DNA of 44,031 nt from Catellatospora methionotrophica (GCF_011297335.1 NZ_JAAOTJ010000036.1:1-44031), one strand, 5' to 3'. Positions 31,008 to 39,493 are shown, counted from the stretch's first letter. The notes: generated by a model from the sequence alone, not told the origin. A program made the numbers and translations.

Positions 31008-31790
31008 ATGGAGACGCCGCAGGGTCACCCCCATCCGTATCTCGCCGCGCCGCCGCTCGCCTTCGCCCATCGGGGTGGCGCCGCCGAAGGCGACGAGAAC
31101 ACCGCCGACGCGTTCGATCGTGCGGTGAAGGCGGGCTACCGCTATGTCGAGACCGACGTGCACGCGACCCGCGACGGGATCGCCGTCGTGCTGCACGACG
31201 CGAACCTGGCCCGCGTCGCCGGTGAACCGCAGGCGGTGGCGTCCATGACCTGGGCGGACCTGAAGACGGTACGGGTCGGCGGGGCCGCCGCCGTGCCACG
31301 GCTCGACGAGGTGCTCGACGCCTGGCCGGAGATCCGGTTCAACATCGACATCAAGGCCGACGCGGCCGTCGCGCCGACGGTGACCGCGGTACACGAGCGG
31401 GCCACCCCGGATCAGGTGCTGCTGGCCTCGTTCTCCGACGCGCGGCTGCGGCGGGCGCGGGAGCTGGCCGGTCCGATGTACGCCACATCGCTGGCGCAGC
31501 AGGAGACGGCGCGGCTGTGGCTGGCCTCGCGGGTGCGGCGGCGTATCGCGCTGCCCCCGACGGCGGTCGCGGCGCAGGTCCCGATCCGGTTCGGCGCGGT
31601 GCGGCTGGTCGACCGGCGGTTCGTGGACCACGCCCACGCGCTGGGGCTTCAGGTGCACGTGTGGACGGTCGACGATCCTGCCGTGATGGAGGGGTTACTT
31701 GATCTCGGTGTGGATGGCATCATGACCGATCGCATCGCCGTGTTACGGGAAGTCTTCACGCACCGGGGCCTCTGGAAGGACCAGGCATGA
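31008..31790 (+). CDS. Glycerophosphodiester phosphodiesterase
   Basis: A 260-residue GDPD TIM-barrel enzyme hydrolysing glycerophosphodiesters to glycerol-3-phosphate and alcohol. Catalytic His is in LAFAHRGGAAEGDENT, metal-binding acids in VETDVHATRDG, second His in VVLHDANLARV, and VHVWTVDDPAVMEGLLDLGV plus GVDGIMTDR end the barrel. No signal peptide is visible, so it is cytoplasmic. ATG 31008 is the best start although no Shine-Dalgarno is seen; a frame extends to 30828 but is not family-like. The stop overlaps the UMF1 gene start (ATGA). Confidence 0.93.
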   Translation: METPQGHPHPYLAAPPLAFAHRGGAAEGDENTADAFDRAVKAGYRYVETDVHATRDGIAVVLHDANLARVAGEPQAVASMTWADLKTVRVGGAAAVPRLDEVLDAWPEIRFNIDIKADAAVAPTVTAVHERATPDQVLLASFSDARLRRARELAGPMYATSLAQQETARLWLASRVRRRIALPPTAVAAQVPIRFGAVRLVDRRFVDHAHALGLQVHVWTVDDPAVMEGLLDLGVDGIMTDRIAVLREVFTHRGLWKDQA

Positions 31791-33145
31791 CCGCTGATGT
31801 CAGCGCACCCCCCGCGCCTGCCGAAGGGTATGGGCAGAGCACCAAACGAGAGCGGGTCGGCTGGTACTTCTACGACTGGGCCAACTCCGCGTTCTCGACC
31901 ACGGTCGTCACCGCGTTCCTCGGCCCGTACCTGACCGCCATCGCCGAGAACGGGGCCGACCCCGCGGGCGACGTGCACCTGCTGGGCATGTCGTTCAAGG
32001 CGGGCTCGCTGTTCGCGTACACCACGTCGTTGTCGGTGCTCCTGCAGGTGCTGCTGCTGCCGGTGGTCGGCGCGATCGCCGACCGGGCCGCGCGCAAGAA
32101 GGTCTGGCTCGCGGTGTTCGCCTACATCGGCGCGGCGGCGACCTGCGGCCTGGTGTTCCTGACCGGGGACCGCTACCAGCTCGGCGCGGCGCTGTTCTTC
32201 ATCGCCAACCTGTCCTTCGGCGCGAGCATCGTGGTCTACAACTCGTTCCTGCCGCAGATCTCCGATGAGAACGAGCGCGACGGGGTGTCCAGCCGCGGCT
32301 GGGCCTTCGGCTACCTCGGCGGCGGCCTGCTGCTGCTGCTCAACGTGATCGTCGTGCTGATCGGCGGCGAGGAGAACCAGGGCGAGATCGCCCGCTGGTC
32401 GCTGGTGTCGGCAGGCGTGTGGTGGGCGGCGTTCACCACGCTGCCGCTGCTGTGGCTGCGCGACCGGCCCTCCCCGGCGGGCACCGCCCGCGGCTCGGTG
32501 CTGATCGACGGGTTCAAGCAGCTCAAGCACACCCTCAAGGAGATGCGGGCGTTCCCGCTCACGCTGTTCTTCCTCGGCGCGTTCCTCATCTACAACGACG
32601 GCATCCAGACCGTCATCGCGATGGCGGGCACGTACGGGTCCAAGCAGCTCGGCTTCGACAACACCGTGCTCATGCCGACGATCCTCATGGTGCAGTTCCT
32701 GGCGTTCGCGGGCGCCATGCTGCTGGGCCGGCTCGCCAAGACGTTCGGCGCGTGGAAGACGGTGCTGGGCAGCCTCGTCGGCTGGACCGGCATCCTGATC
32801 GCCGCGTTCTTCCTGCCGTACGGCCAGGCGGTGCCGTTCGTGATCCTCGGCGGCGCGATCGGCCTCGTGCTCGGCGGCAGCCAGGCGCTGAGCCGCTCGC
32901 TGTTCAGCCAGCTCATCCCGCGCGGCAAGGAGGGCGAGTACTTCGGCCTCTACGAGATCTCCGACAAGGGCACCAGCTGGCTCGGCCCGCTGCTGTTCGG
33001 CCTCGCGTACGACCTGACCGGCTCCTACCGGGTCGCGATCATCTCGCTGATCGTGTTCTTCGTCGCCGGGTTCATCATGCTGATGATGGTGCCGATGGCG
33101 CGGGCCATCGCCGCCGTCGGCAACACGCCGCCCGAGAAGCTCTGA
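31787..33145 (+). CDS. UMF1/Atg22-like MFS transporter
   Basis: A 452-residue major facilitator protein. WYFYDWANSAFSTTVVTAFL is the UMF1/Atg22 signature, followed by VVGAIADRAARKKVWLAVFA and about twelve helices in total. Related proteins export small solutes from vacuoles in yeast; bacterial members are uncharacterised. Translation is coupled to the GDPD by an ATGA overlap, so a product or substrate of glycerophosphodiester turnover is a sensible but unproven cargo. It ends 72 bases before the thymidine kinase gene. Confidence 0.9.
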   Translation: MTADVSAPPAPAEGYGQSTKRERVGWYFYDWANSAFSTTVVTAFLGPYLTAIAENGADPAGDVHLLGMSFKAGSLFAYTTSLSVLLQVLLLPVVGAIADRAARKKVWLAVFAYIGAAATCGLVFLTGDRYQLGAALFFIANLSFGASIVVYNSFLPQISDENERDGVSSRGWAFGYLGGGLLLLLNVIVVLIGGEENQGEIARWSLVSAGVWWAAFTTLPLLWLRDRPSPAGTARGSVLIDGFKQLKHTLKEMRAFPLTLFFLGAFLIYNDGIQTVIAMAGTYGSKQLGFDNTVLMPTILMVQFLAFAGAMLLGRLAKTFGAWKTVLGSLVGWTGILIAAFFLPYGQAVPFVILGGAIGLVLGGSQALSRSLFSQLIPRGKEGEYFGLYEISDKGTSWLGPLLFGLAYDLTGSYRVAIISLIVFFVAGFIMLMMVPMARAIAAVGNTPPEKL

Positions 33146-33190
33146 CACGCCCGGCGGCGGGCGAATCGCCGTCATGGATTCCCGATAACG

Positions 33191-33216
33191 GAGGGGTAGC
33201 CACTAGGCTGCCCCTC
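33191..33216. promoter_or_regulatory. Inverted repeat overlapping the thymidine kinase promoter
   Basis: GAGGGGTAGCC (33191-33201) and GGCTGCCCCTC (33206-33216) are reverse complements with one mismatch and a 4-base spacer. TAGGCT (33204-33209), eight bases before GTG 33218, lies inside it. It may be an operator or the terminator of the upstream gene. Confidence 0.5.
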
Positions 33217-33217
33217 C

Positions 33218-33892
33218 GTGACCGCTGCTGACGAACCCACCATCGCCCCGGCGCACTGCCAGTCCGCGGGGGACGGCCGGCTGCGCCACGGCGCCGCGCT
33301 GAAGTTCTTCTGGGGCCCGATGGACTGCGGCAAGTCGACCCTGGCCCTGCAGATGGATCACAACCACGGCCGCCAGGGCCGCCGCGGCCTCGTGCTGACC
33401 CGCAACGACCGGTCCATGGGCCCGCAGGTGACCACCCGTATCGGGCTGGCCCACTCGGCCGTCGAGGTCACCGACGACCTGGACCTCATCGCGCTGGTCC
33501 GCAAGGAGTGGGGCGACGGGGCCCGCATCGACTACCTGATCTGCGACGAGGCCTGCTTCTACACGGTCGAGCAGATCGAGCAGCTGGCCGACCTGGTCGA
33601 CGGCTACGACGTCGACGTGTACGCGTTCGGGCTGGCCTCGGACTTCCGCTCGTTCCTGTTCCCGGCCGCGCAGCGGCTGTTCGAGCTGGCCGACGAGGTC
33701 AACCGGCTGCAGGTCGAGGTGCTGTGCTGGTGCGGCAGGGAGGGCCTGCTCAACGCCCGCATCGTCGACGGCGTGGTGGCCCGCGAGGGCGAGCAGGTCG
33801 TCATCGGCGACACCGCCGCCGCCGACCAGTCCGAGGTCCGCTACCAGGTCCTCTGCCGCCGCCACTACCGCTCGGGCGACCTGGGCCGGTAG
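33218..33892 (+). CDS. tdk: Thymidine kinase
   Basis: A 224-residue type II (TK1-like) thymidine kinase, phosphorylating thymidine in the salvage route. Walker A is WGPMDCGKST (32-41); the D-E pair lies in YLICDEACFYT; thymidine-binding loop residues appear in VDVYAFGLASDFRSFLF; the zinc Cys pairs are VLCWCGREG and the C-terminal VLCRRHYR. The first 25 residues are an extra tail. GTG 33218 lies eight bases from TAGGCT, and no Shine-Dalgarno is visible. It ends seven bases before the convergent membrane gene's stop. Confidence 0.96.
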   Translation: MTAADEPTIAPAHCQSAGDGRLRHGAALKFFWGPMDCGKSTLALQMDHNHGRQGRRGLVLTRNDRSMGPQVTTRIGLAHSAVEVTDDLDLIALVRKEWGDGARIDYLICDEACFYTVEQIEQLADLVDGYDVDVYAFGLASDFRSFLFPAAQRLFELADEVNRLQVEVLCWCGREGLLNARIVDGVVAREGEQVVIGDTAAADQSEVRYQVLCRRHYRSGDLGR

Positions 33893-33899
33893 CGGCGGC

Positions 33900-34820
33900 T
33901 CACCGGTCGGTCTGCGGGGACGCCTCGGTGCTCGCGTCCAGGTCGATCGTGAAGGCGCGGCCGGGCAGACTGCCGGGTAGGGCGGCAGCGCTCGCGGCCG
34001 GGGTGCCGCGTACGGTGAGGACGGCCACGCCCACGGCGAGGGCCGTGACAGCCGCGAAGGCGGCGATCTCGGGCAGGGCGAAGGAGAGGCCGCCGTACCG
34101 ACCCGTGGTGGCCATGGCGTGCGCGGTGCGGGCGAGCGCGCTCAGGCCGACGGCGAGCGCGGCGGCGAGCGCCGCGGGCCGGTGCAGCCGTACGCAGGCC
34201 GCCACGGCCAGGCCCCACGGCAGCGAGTACAGCAGGATCTGGGTAGCGATCTTGCGGATCAGGAAGTCGGTCTCGACGATGCCGAGCACGGGCAGCACCG
34301 CCACGGCCAGCGCCGCGCCGATCAGCAGCCGCAATCGCGGCCTCCCGGCCGGTCCCGGCTGCCGGACGCCGCTGCGGTGGGCCAGGGCGAGGCAGGCGAG
34401 CACGGCGAGCGCCGAGACGATGGCCAGCGCCTGCGCCAGTGGGCGGACCTCGTTGAGGTTGGCCTCGGGAATGCCGTTCATACCGATCATCGGCCGCCAG
34501 TGCCGGAAGGCCCACACGCCGGTGGCGCAGAGCTGGGCGGCGGTGATCGCGCCCGCTACGGCGACCGCTCCGGTGAGCGCGGGCCGCCGCATGGCGATCA
34601 GCAGCACGCCGCAGAGCGCGAGCAGCGCCACCAGGACCTGGTGATGGGCGGTGTACAGGGTGCCGGTGTAACCCGGGGCGAGGCCGCGGCCAGGCACCGC
34701 CATGACGGCCCCGGCTCCGCCGGCCGCGGCGAGCACCACGGCGGCGACGGTCAGCCGGAACCGGTCCAGGCCGACCGGCCCGGTCTGCTGGGATGTGTCG
34801 ATGATGCGGCCTCCGTCCAC
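33900..34820 (-). CDS. Multi-pass membrane protein, unrecognised
   Basis: A 306-residue integral membrane protein with about eight hydrophobic segments, among them LTVAAVVLAAAGGAGAVMAV, HHQVLVALLALCGVLLIAM, LAIVSALAVLACLALAHRSG, LLIGAALAVAVLPVLGI and EIAAFAAVTALAVGVAVLTV. A conserved-looking loop FRHWRPMIGMNGIPEANLNE may face outside. No family is recognised. The start is GTG 34820 with no convincing ribosome-binding site. It ends beside the thymidine kinase stop (convergent). The 400 bases upstream hold the AT-rich palindrome at 34937-35001. Confidence 0.7.
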   Translation of the reverse strand: MDGGRIIDTSQQTGPVGLDRFRLTVAAVVLAAAGGAGAVMAVPGRGLAPGYTGTLYTAHHQVLVALLALCGVLLIAMRRPALTGAVAVAGAITAAQLCATGVWAFRHWRPMIGMNGIPEANLNEVRPLAQALAIVSALAVLACLALAHRSGVRQPGPAGRPRLRLLIGAALAVAVLPVLGIVETDFLIRKIATQILLYSLPWGLAVAACVRLHRPAALAAALAVGLSALARTAHAMATTGRYGGLSFALPEIAAFAAVTALAVGVAVLTVRGTPAASAAALPGSLPGRAFTIDLDASTEASPQTDR

Positions 34821-34936
34821 GATGCTGCTGAATCATCCTGTCTGATCGGGTCGGTGTCGAGCGGCCCCGGCGGGTGTCGGATTCGAGCAAGCAGCAGGGC
34901 GACGGACGCGCTTGGTTGCCGCCCGACGGGTTTGCT

Positions 34937-35001
34937 ATAGACGCTGGCCTATCTAGGTGGGTTCGATCTACAAAAACTCACCTAGATAGGCCAGTGTCTA
35001 T
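34937..35001. repeat. 27-bp near-perfect palindrome, AT-rich island
   Basis: Bases 34937-34963 and 34975-35001 are reverse complements at 25 of 27 positions with an 11-base loop (CGATCTACAAA). The arms contain GGCCTATCTAGGTG. The element is much less GC-rich than its surroundings and is alone in a 400-base gap. It could be a MITE-like remnant, an attachment or binding site, or a structured RNA. The rest of 35002-35222 has no gene or clear motif beyond GGGTGGCTG twice. Confidence 0.85.
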
Positions 35002-35222
35002 GGTTTAAGGCTTCGCCCAGTGGGCGGCTGTTCGGCGTGATGTGACGATCGGGGCGTGGCGCTGGGTGGCTGCGTGGCGGTGGGTGGCTGATAGCGGCTG
35101 GACGAGGCTGCTGCCGTCGGTACGGTGCGGCCACCGGGTGCCGTTATGCCGCTGTTTCGGCCCGCGGTGTGCACAAGGTCGGTCACTATGGTGACGAAAC
35201 GGACTTTGCGAGGTGACGTGGG

Positions 35223-36071
35223 ATGTCCCAGGCTGAGCCGGCGGACGACCAGGCGCCCGGCGACGCCCAGGCCGAGCGGCCGGGCCGCACCGAGCGCGAC
35301 GTGTACCGGATGAAGGTGCAGGAGCTGCGGGCGCTGCTGCGCGAGGCGGGCGTGCCCGGAACCTCGCAGATGCACAAGGACGAGCTGGTCCGCGAGCTGG
35401 TCAAGTCCATGCACTCCGACCGGCGGGCGCGGCCCGTCGCCAAGGTCGCCACGGGTAAGAAGAGCGTGGTCCCGCCCGATGACCACGCGCCCAGCTCGAA
35501 AGTGCCCAAGCCGCCGCGCCCGGCCAAGCGGGTGCCCGCCCCGGCCGCCCCGGCGCCGCTGCCGTTCGACCCCGGCGACGTGATCGACGTGCTGCTGGTC
35601 CAGCACCAGCAGCTGGGAGACCTGTTCGACGAGCTGGAGGCCGCGCGGGGCGCGCGCCGCCGGGACCTGTTCGCCGAGCTGGTGCGGCTGCTCGCGGTGC
35701 ACGAGAGCATCGAGCAGTTGCTGGTGCATCCGCTGGCGCGGGCCAGGCTGTCCGGCGGCGACGCCGTGGTCGACGCGCGCACCGAGGAGGAGGACCAGGC
35801 TGAGCAGGACCTGGTGGAGCTGTACGAGCTGGGCCTGGAGCACGACGATTTCGCCGAGAAGCTGGCCAACCTGCGCGACGCCGTGATCGAGCACGGCGAG
35901 CTGGAGGAGGACGAGGAGTTCGACGCGCTGCGCGAGCAGGTGCCCGCCGAGGAGCTGCGCCGCCTGGCCGCGATCGCGCTGGCCGCCACCGAGGCCGTCA
36001 CCTCCGCCGACGACGCCGCCGCCCCCGACGAGATCTTCGCCCTGGCCCGCGAGTCGTTCCCTGAACCCTGA
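35223..36071 (+). CDS. Rho_N/SAP domain fused to hemerythrin-like domain
   Basis: A 282-residue soluble fusion. Residues 25-62 read MKVQELRALLREAGVPGTSQ then MHKDELVRELVK, a Rho N-terminal/SAP-type nucleic-acid-binding helix pair. A Lys/Pro linker to 115 precedes a hemerythrin-like four-helix domain: VLLVQHQQLGDLFDELE, LLAVHESIEQLLVHPLARAR, LYELGLEHDDFAEKL and LRDAVIEHGELEEDEEF, carrying the His/Glu/Asp pattern for a di-iron site. Such proteins may sense oxygen, NO or redox state. ATG 35223 has GAGGTGA about seven bases upstream. The combination suggests nucleic-acid binding tied to oxidative signals. Confidence 0.85.
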   Translation: MSQAEPADDQAPGDAQAERPGRTERDVYRMKVQELRALLREAGVPGTSQMHKDELVRELVKSMHSDRRARPVAKVATGKKSVVPPDDHAPSSKVPKPPRPAKRVPAPAAPAPLPFDPGDVIDVLLVQHQQLGDLFDELEAARGARRRDLFAELVRLLAVHESIEQLLVHPLARARLSGGDAVVDARTEEEDQAEQDLVELYELGLEHDDFAEKLANLRDAVIEHGELEEDEEFDALREQVPAEELRRLAAIALAATEAVTSADDAAAPDEIFALARESFPEP

Positions 36072-36189
36072 CCCGATCCGCCGTGCCGCTTGATCGTCCG
36101 TTTGCCTGCCGCCGGTGCGAATCGTGAACGGCGCTTCGCCCACTTGCCCGGCAAGTCGGGCGATCTTCGGGCGTGGGGCACGGATCGGG
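36072..36189. repeat. Structured intergenic element with nested inverted repeats
   Basis: CCCGATCC (36072-36079) pairs with 36182-36189, GTGCC (36083-36087) with GGCAC (36177-36181), GATCGTCCG (36092-36100) with 36157-36165 (one mismatch), and ACTTGCC/GGCAAGT form an inner hairpin (36142-36156). It may terminate the hemerythrin gene or be a dispersed element related to 23676-23738. Confidence 0.5.
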
Positions 36190-36215
36190 CACGGAGAGTA
36201 ATTCATCAGTGTCTA

Positions 36216-36264
36216 TTGACTTTGGCGGGGCCACAGTAAAGTCTGTTTCTTGAGAGCGCTCTCA
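36216..36264 (+). promoter_or_regulatory. Promoter and LacI/CebR-type operator of the serine protease
   Basis: TTGACT (36216-36221) and TAAAGT (36237-36242) are spaced 15 bases. TGAGAGCGCTCTCA (36251-36264), a perfect 14-bp palindrome, lies just after the expected start point and matches the Streptomyces CebR box TGGGAGCGCTCCCA at 12 of 14 positions. Confidence 0.65.
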
Positions 36265-36300
36265 CGCACCTGTTCCGTCCCCCTCCCTGAAGGACTCGAC

Positions 36301-37800
36301 GTGAGACTCACTGCGCTGACCAGCGCGGCGGTGCTCGCCGTGGCGCTGATCGCCCCTGCCCCCGCCTCCGCAGCTCCCACCCCCGACCCCGCCCTCGGCA
36401 TGCAGCAGGCGCTGCAACGCGACCTGGGCCTGACCGCCGACCAGGCCCGCGTCCGCCAGGCGCACGAGGCCGCCGCGCCCGTCGTCGAACGCGACGTGCG
36501 CGACCGCCTCGGCAGCCGGTTCGCCGGCGCCTGGTACTCGCCCGAGGACGGCCGCCTAAAGGTCGGCGTGCTCGACGACGAGGCCGCCGCCCAGGCCCGC
36601 GCCGCCGGTGCGCTGCCCGTCCGCGTCGGCCGCAGCGAGCAGCAGCTCGACGCCGTCAAGGCCAGGCTCGACGGCAAGGCCGCCACCGCAGGACGCGACG
36701 TGCACGGCTGGTACGTCGACGTGGCCGCCAACACCGTGACGGTCAGCGCCGCGAACGCCGACGCGGCCCGGCGCTTCGTCGCCGCTAGCGGCCTGACGGC
36801 GGCGCAGGTACGCGTCGTCACCGGCCAGGCCCCGCGCCCGCTGTACGACATCCGCGGCGGCGACCAGTACGTCATCAACGGCAACACGCTGTGCTCGATC
36901 GGGTTCTCGGTCAACGGCGGCTTCGTCACCGCCGGGCACTGCGGCGGCACCGGCAGCCCCACCCTCGGCTACAACAACGTCAGCCAGGGCAACTTCGCCG
37001 GCTCGTCGTTCCCCGGCAACGACTACGCCTGGGTGCGCACCAACGCCAACTGGACCCCGCGCCCGTGGGTGAACAACTACGGCGGCGGCAACGTGACCGT
37101 CGCCGGGTCGCAGGAGTCGGCGATCGGCGCGTCGATCTGCCGTTCGGGCCGGACCACCGGCTGGCGCTGCGGCACCGTGCAGGCCAAGAACGTCACCGTC
37201 AACTACTCCGACGGCCGGACCGTCTACGGCCTGACCCAGACCACCGCGTGCGCCGAGGGCGGCGACTCCGGTGGCGCGTGGATGAGCGGCAACCAGGCCC
37301 AGGGCGTCACCTCCGGCGGCTCCGGCAACTGCTCCACCGGCGGGACGACGTTCTTCCAGCCTGTCAACGAGATCCTCGGCGCGTACGGGCTGACGCTGAC
37401 CACCTCCGGCGGCGGCGGTTCCACGAGCCGGATCATCGGCTGGCAGGACAAGTGCATCGACGTGCCGAACTCCAACTTCGTCGACGGCCAGCGCCTGCAA
37501 CTGTGGGACTGCAACGGCACCAACGCGCAGAACTGGACGTTCCCCGGTGACGGCACCATCCGCACCGTCAACGGGATGTGCATGGATGTGGCCTGGGGCT
37601 CCACCGCCCCCGGCGCGGCGATCCAGATCGTCGGCTGCAGCGGCAACCCGGCCCAGCAGTTCGTGCTCACCGGCGCGGGCGACCTGGTGAACCCGCAGGC
37701 CAACAAGTGCGTCGACGTCACCGGCTGGGGCGGCACCGGCACCCCGCTGTCCACCTGGGACTGCACCGGCGGCGCCAACCAGAAGTGGCGGCGCGGCTGA
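36301..37800 (+). CDS. Secreted S1E serine protease with ricin-type lectin domain
   Basis: A 499-residue exoenzyme. Signal peptide LTALTSAAVLAVALIAPAPA (cleavage after PASA), then an alpha-lytic-protease-type propeptide (about 30-190), then a streptogrisin-like protease: His in VTAGHCGG, Asp in PGNDYAWV, Ser in CAEGGDSGGAWM. After a Gly/Ser linker comes a ricin-type beta-trefoil (CBM13) with QxW-type repeats (DKCIDVPNSN; RLQLWDCNGTNAQNW; LSTWDCTGGANQKW). Start GTG 36301 follows AAGGA by seven bases; the TTG at 36250 lies within the operator and is rejected. The LacI box suggests sugar-controlled secretion. Confidence 0.95.
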   Translation: MRLTALTSAAVLAVALIAPAPASAAPTPDPALGMQQALQRDLGLTADQARVRQAHEAAAPVVERDVRDRLGSRFAGAWYSPEDGRLKVGVLDDEAAAQARAAGALPVRVGRSEQQLDAVKARLDGKAATAGRDVHGWYVDVAANTVTVSAANADAARRFVAASGLTAAQVRVVTGQAPRPLYDIRGGDQYVINGNTLCSIGFSVNGGFVTAGHCGGTGSPTLGYNNVSQGNFAGSSFPGNDYAWVRTNANWTPRPWVNNYGGGNVTVAGSQESAIGASICRSGRTTGWRCGTVQAKNVTVNYSDGRTVYGLTQTTACAEGGDSGGAWMSGNQAQGVTSGGSGNCSTGGTTFFQPVNEILGAYGLTLTTSGGGGSTSRIIGWQDKCIDVPNSNFVDGQRLQLWDCNGTNAQNWTFPGDGTIRTVNGMCMDVAWGSTAPGAAIQIVGCSGNPAQQFVLTGAGDLVNPQANKCVDVTGWGGTGTPLSTWDCTGGANQKWRRG

Positions 37801-37810
37801 CCTGACCGGC

Positions 37811-37852
37811 GACCGGCCCGCGTGTGGTGACATCGCCGCGCGCGGGCCGGTC
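37811..37852. terminator. Bidirectional hairpin between protease and helical-repeat gene
   Basis: GACCGGCCCGCG (37811-37822) and CGCGGGCCGGTC (37841-37852) are perfect reverse complements around 18 bases. It fills the gap between convergent genes. No T tract is present. Confidence 0.6.
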
Positions 37853-37868
37853 TCGGTACAGCGCGATG

Positions 37869-39344
37869 TCAGCGCGGCGAGGCCGGGATCGCCGCCGCGT
37901 CCAGCAGGCCGTGCAGGGTCTCGCCGTCCAGCGCCGGATTCGTGGCGGCGTACGGAGCCCGGTCGCCGGTGAGCAGCTCGCGCAGCCGGTCGGCGGGCAG
38001 GCGGGGATGGGCCGCGGCGGCCTGCCACACCTGGTCGACCGGGTCGGCCAGCAGGCCGTCGACCACGTCGGCGGGCACCTCGGGGTCGAGCAGTGCCAGC
38101 AGCCGCAGCATCGGGTCCGGATCGCGGGCGAACCGGACCAGACCCGCGACGGGGAAACCGGGCCGGGTCGCCAGGTGCGGCCGGTCCCGCTCGCCGGCTT
38201 CCCGATAGGAACGCAGCAGCAGCGGCGGTGGCGGGGACGGGTGGCAGAGCGCCAGCCTGAGGCGTACGCCCTGGTCAGGGTCTTCGGCCAGGCGGGCGGC
38301 GACGGCGTGCGGCAGCCGGGGGTCGCGTGCCGCCTCGCGACGGAGCAGCGGATTCACCGAGTAGGCGCGGGCGATGCCGATGGCGAGTTCCGGCAGCGGC
38401 GGCTGCCGGAGGCGGTCGAAGGAATCGCGCGGCCAGCGGCTCACGACGATCGCGGCGCGCTGGGATTCGCTGAGGGCTGGATGCATCGACACGGTGATCC
38501 GCACACCCTCGTCCACATCGGCGGACAGGCGGGTCAACTGCTCGGCGGACAGGTCGCCGCGCTTGGCGGCGGTGCCGCGGACACCCGCGTCCGGATGCGA
38601 CACCAGCAGCTCGACGACGTCCGGCGGCAGGTGCCGGTTGTAGGCCATGAATTTCAGGTCGACGGGGTCGCCTTCGGCCGTCAGCTGATCCACCAGCGTC
38701 CGGGACAGCCGTCCGACCTGCAGCACCTGCCAGTGGTAGTGGCCCCGGTAGGGCGGCATGTCGGCGGGCTCGATCAGTCGCGCGTCACGGGTGATCGCCG
38801 CGGCCGTCGCGGCACGCACCCGTGGATCGGGATCGCGTTGCAGGGCGAGCCAGCGTTCGTCGGACAGCACACCGCGGAAGCCGCAGGCCGCAGCACGGGC
38901 CTCGGGCTGCGGGTGGGTGGCGGCGATCTCGACCGCCGTCGCGCCGGGCTGGGTGGACGCCAGCTCGTTCAGCAGCTCCTCGACCGTCAGCATCGGGCCG
39001 GGGTCGGCCAGCAGTCGCCGGACGACGTCGTCGGGCAGGGGACGCGGCTCCGTTCCGGTGGACCAGCGCACCGGCTGCACGACGACCGCGAGGGCGATCT
39101 TCGGATCCGGGTCGTCGAGCAGGCGGGCGCGCTGCGCCGGATCGAGATACGGGTTGCGGGCGATGCGCCTGCGTACGAGCCGGTCCGGGTGGGCCAGGAC
39201 GGCGTCGAGAACCGCCGGGGGCAGGTCGCGCTCCCCGCAGAGGGCGTCCCAGCAGGCCTGCGCCTCGTCGGACAGGAGGCGCAGCAGGACGTCGACGGGT
39301 GCGCCGCGGTTGGCCGCCACCCCGATCAGGATCTGTTCGCGCAC
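37869..39344 (-). CDS. Helical-repeat (leucine-rich-variant/HEAT-like) protein
   Basis: A 491-residue soluble protein built from about fifteen 25-35-residue alpha-helical repeats of the LRV type, with a recurring L-x-x-D-P-D-P/H-P-x-x-R-V-R pattern (VLAHPDRLVRRRIARNPYLD; LQRDPDPRVRAATAAAIT; LAEDPDQGVRLRLALCHPSP; RFARDPDPMLRLLALLDPEV). Such solenoids are binding scaffolds; no enzymatic motif is present. GTG 39344 is chosen over the 39410 start because GAGGGG lies six bases upstream and the earlier 22 residues are low-complexity. It is divergent from an ECF sigma factor, and the 149 bases between may be a shared control region. Confidence 0.8.
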   Translation of the reverse strand: MREQILIGVAANRGAPVDVLLRLLSDEAQACWDALCGERDLPPAVLDAVLAHPDRLVRRRIARNPYLDPAQRARLLDDPDPKIALAVVVQPVRWSTGTEPRPLPDDVVRRLLADPGPMLTVEELLNELASTQPGATAVEIAATHPQPEARAAACGFRGVLSDERWLALQRDPDPRVRAATAAAITRDARLIEPADMPPYRGHYHWQVLQVGRLSRTLVDQLTAEGDPVDLKFMAYNRHLPPDVVELLVSHPDAGVRGTAAKRGDLSAEQLTRLSADVDEGVRITVSMHPALSESQRAAIVVSRWPRDSFDRLRQPPLPELAIGIARAYSVNPLLRREAARDPRLPHAVAARLAEDPDQGVRLRLALCHPSPPPPLLLRSYREAGERDRPHLATRPGFPVAGLVRFARDPDPMLRLLALLDPEVPADVVDGLLADPVDQVWQAAAAHPRLPADRLRELLTGDRAPYAATNPALDGETLHGLLDAAAIPASPR

Positions 39345-39493
39345 CCGTTTCCCCTCCCGCCGCGCTGAGCGGGCCAGTCTCCCATCCGGGTCCGGTGCGC
39401 GCTGTCCCATGGCATGGAACGGCGGGTAAAGGCCCGACGGGGTGCCGCGCGTAGTTCATGCGAGAGTTCCCTTCCCGGCCACAGGTGGTGTCG

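Noticed and set aside
34955..34975. tRNA T-arm-like GGTTCGATC in the palindrome
   Set aside because: No acceptor, D or anticodon arms can be drawn around it, so it is not a tRNA gene.
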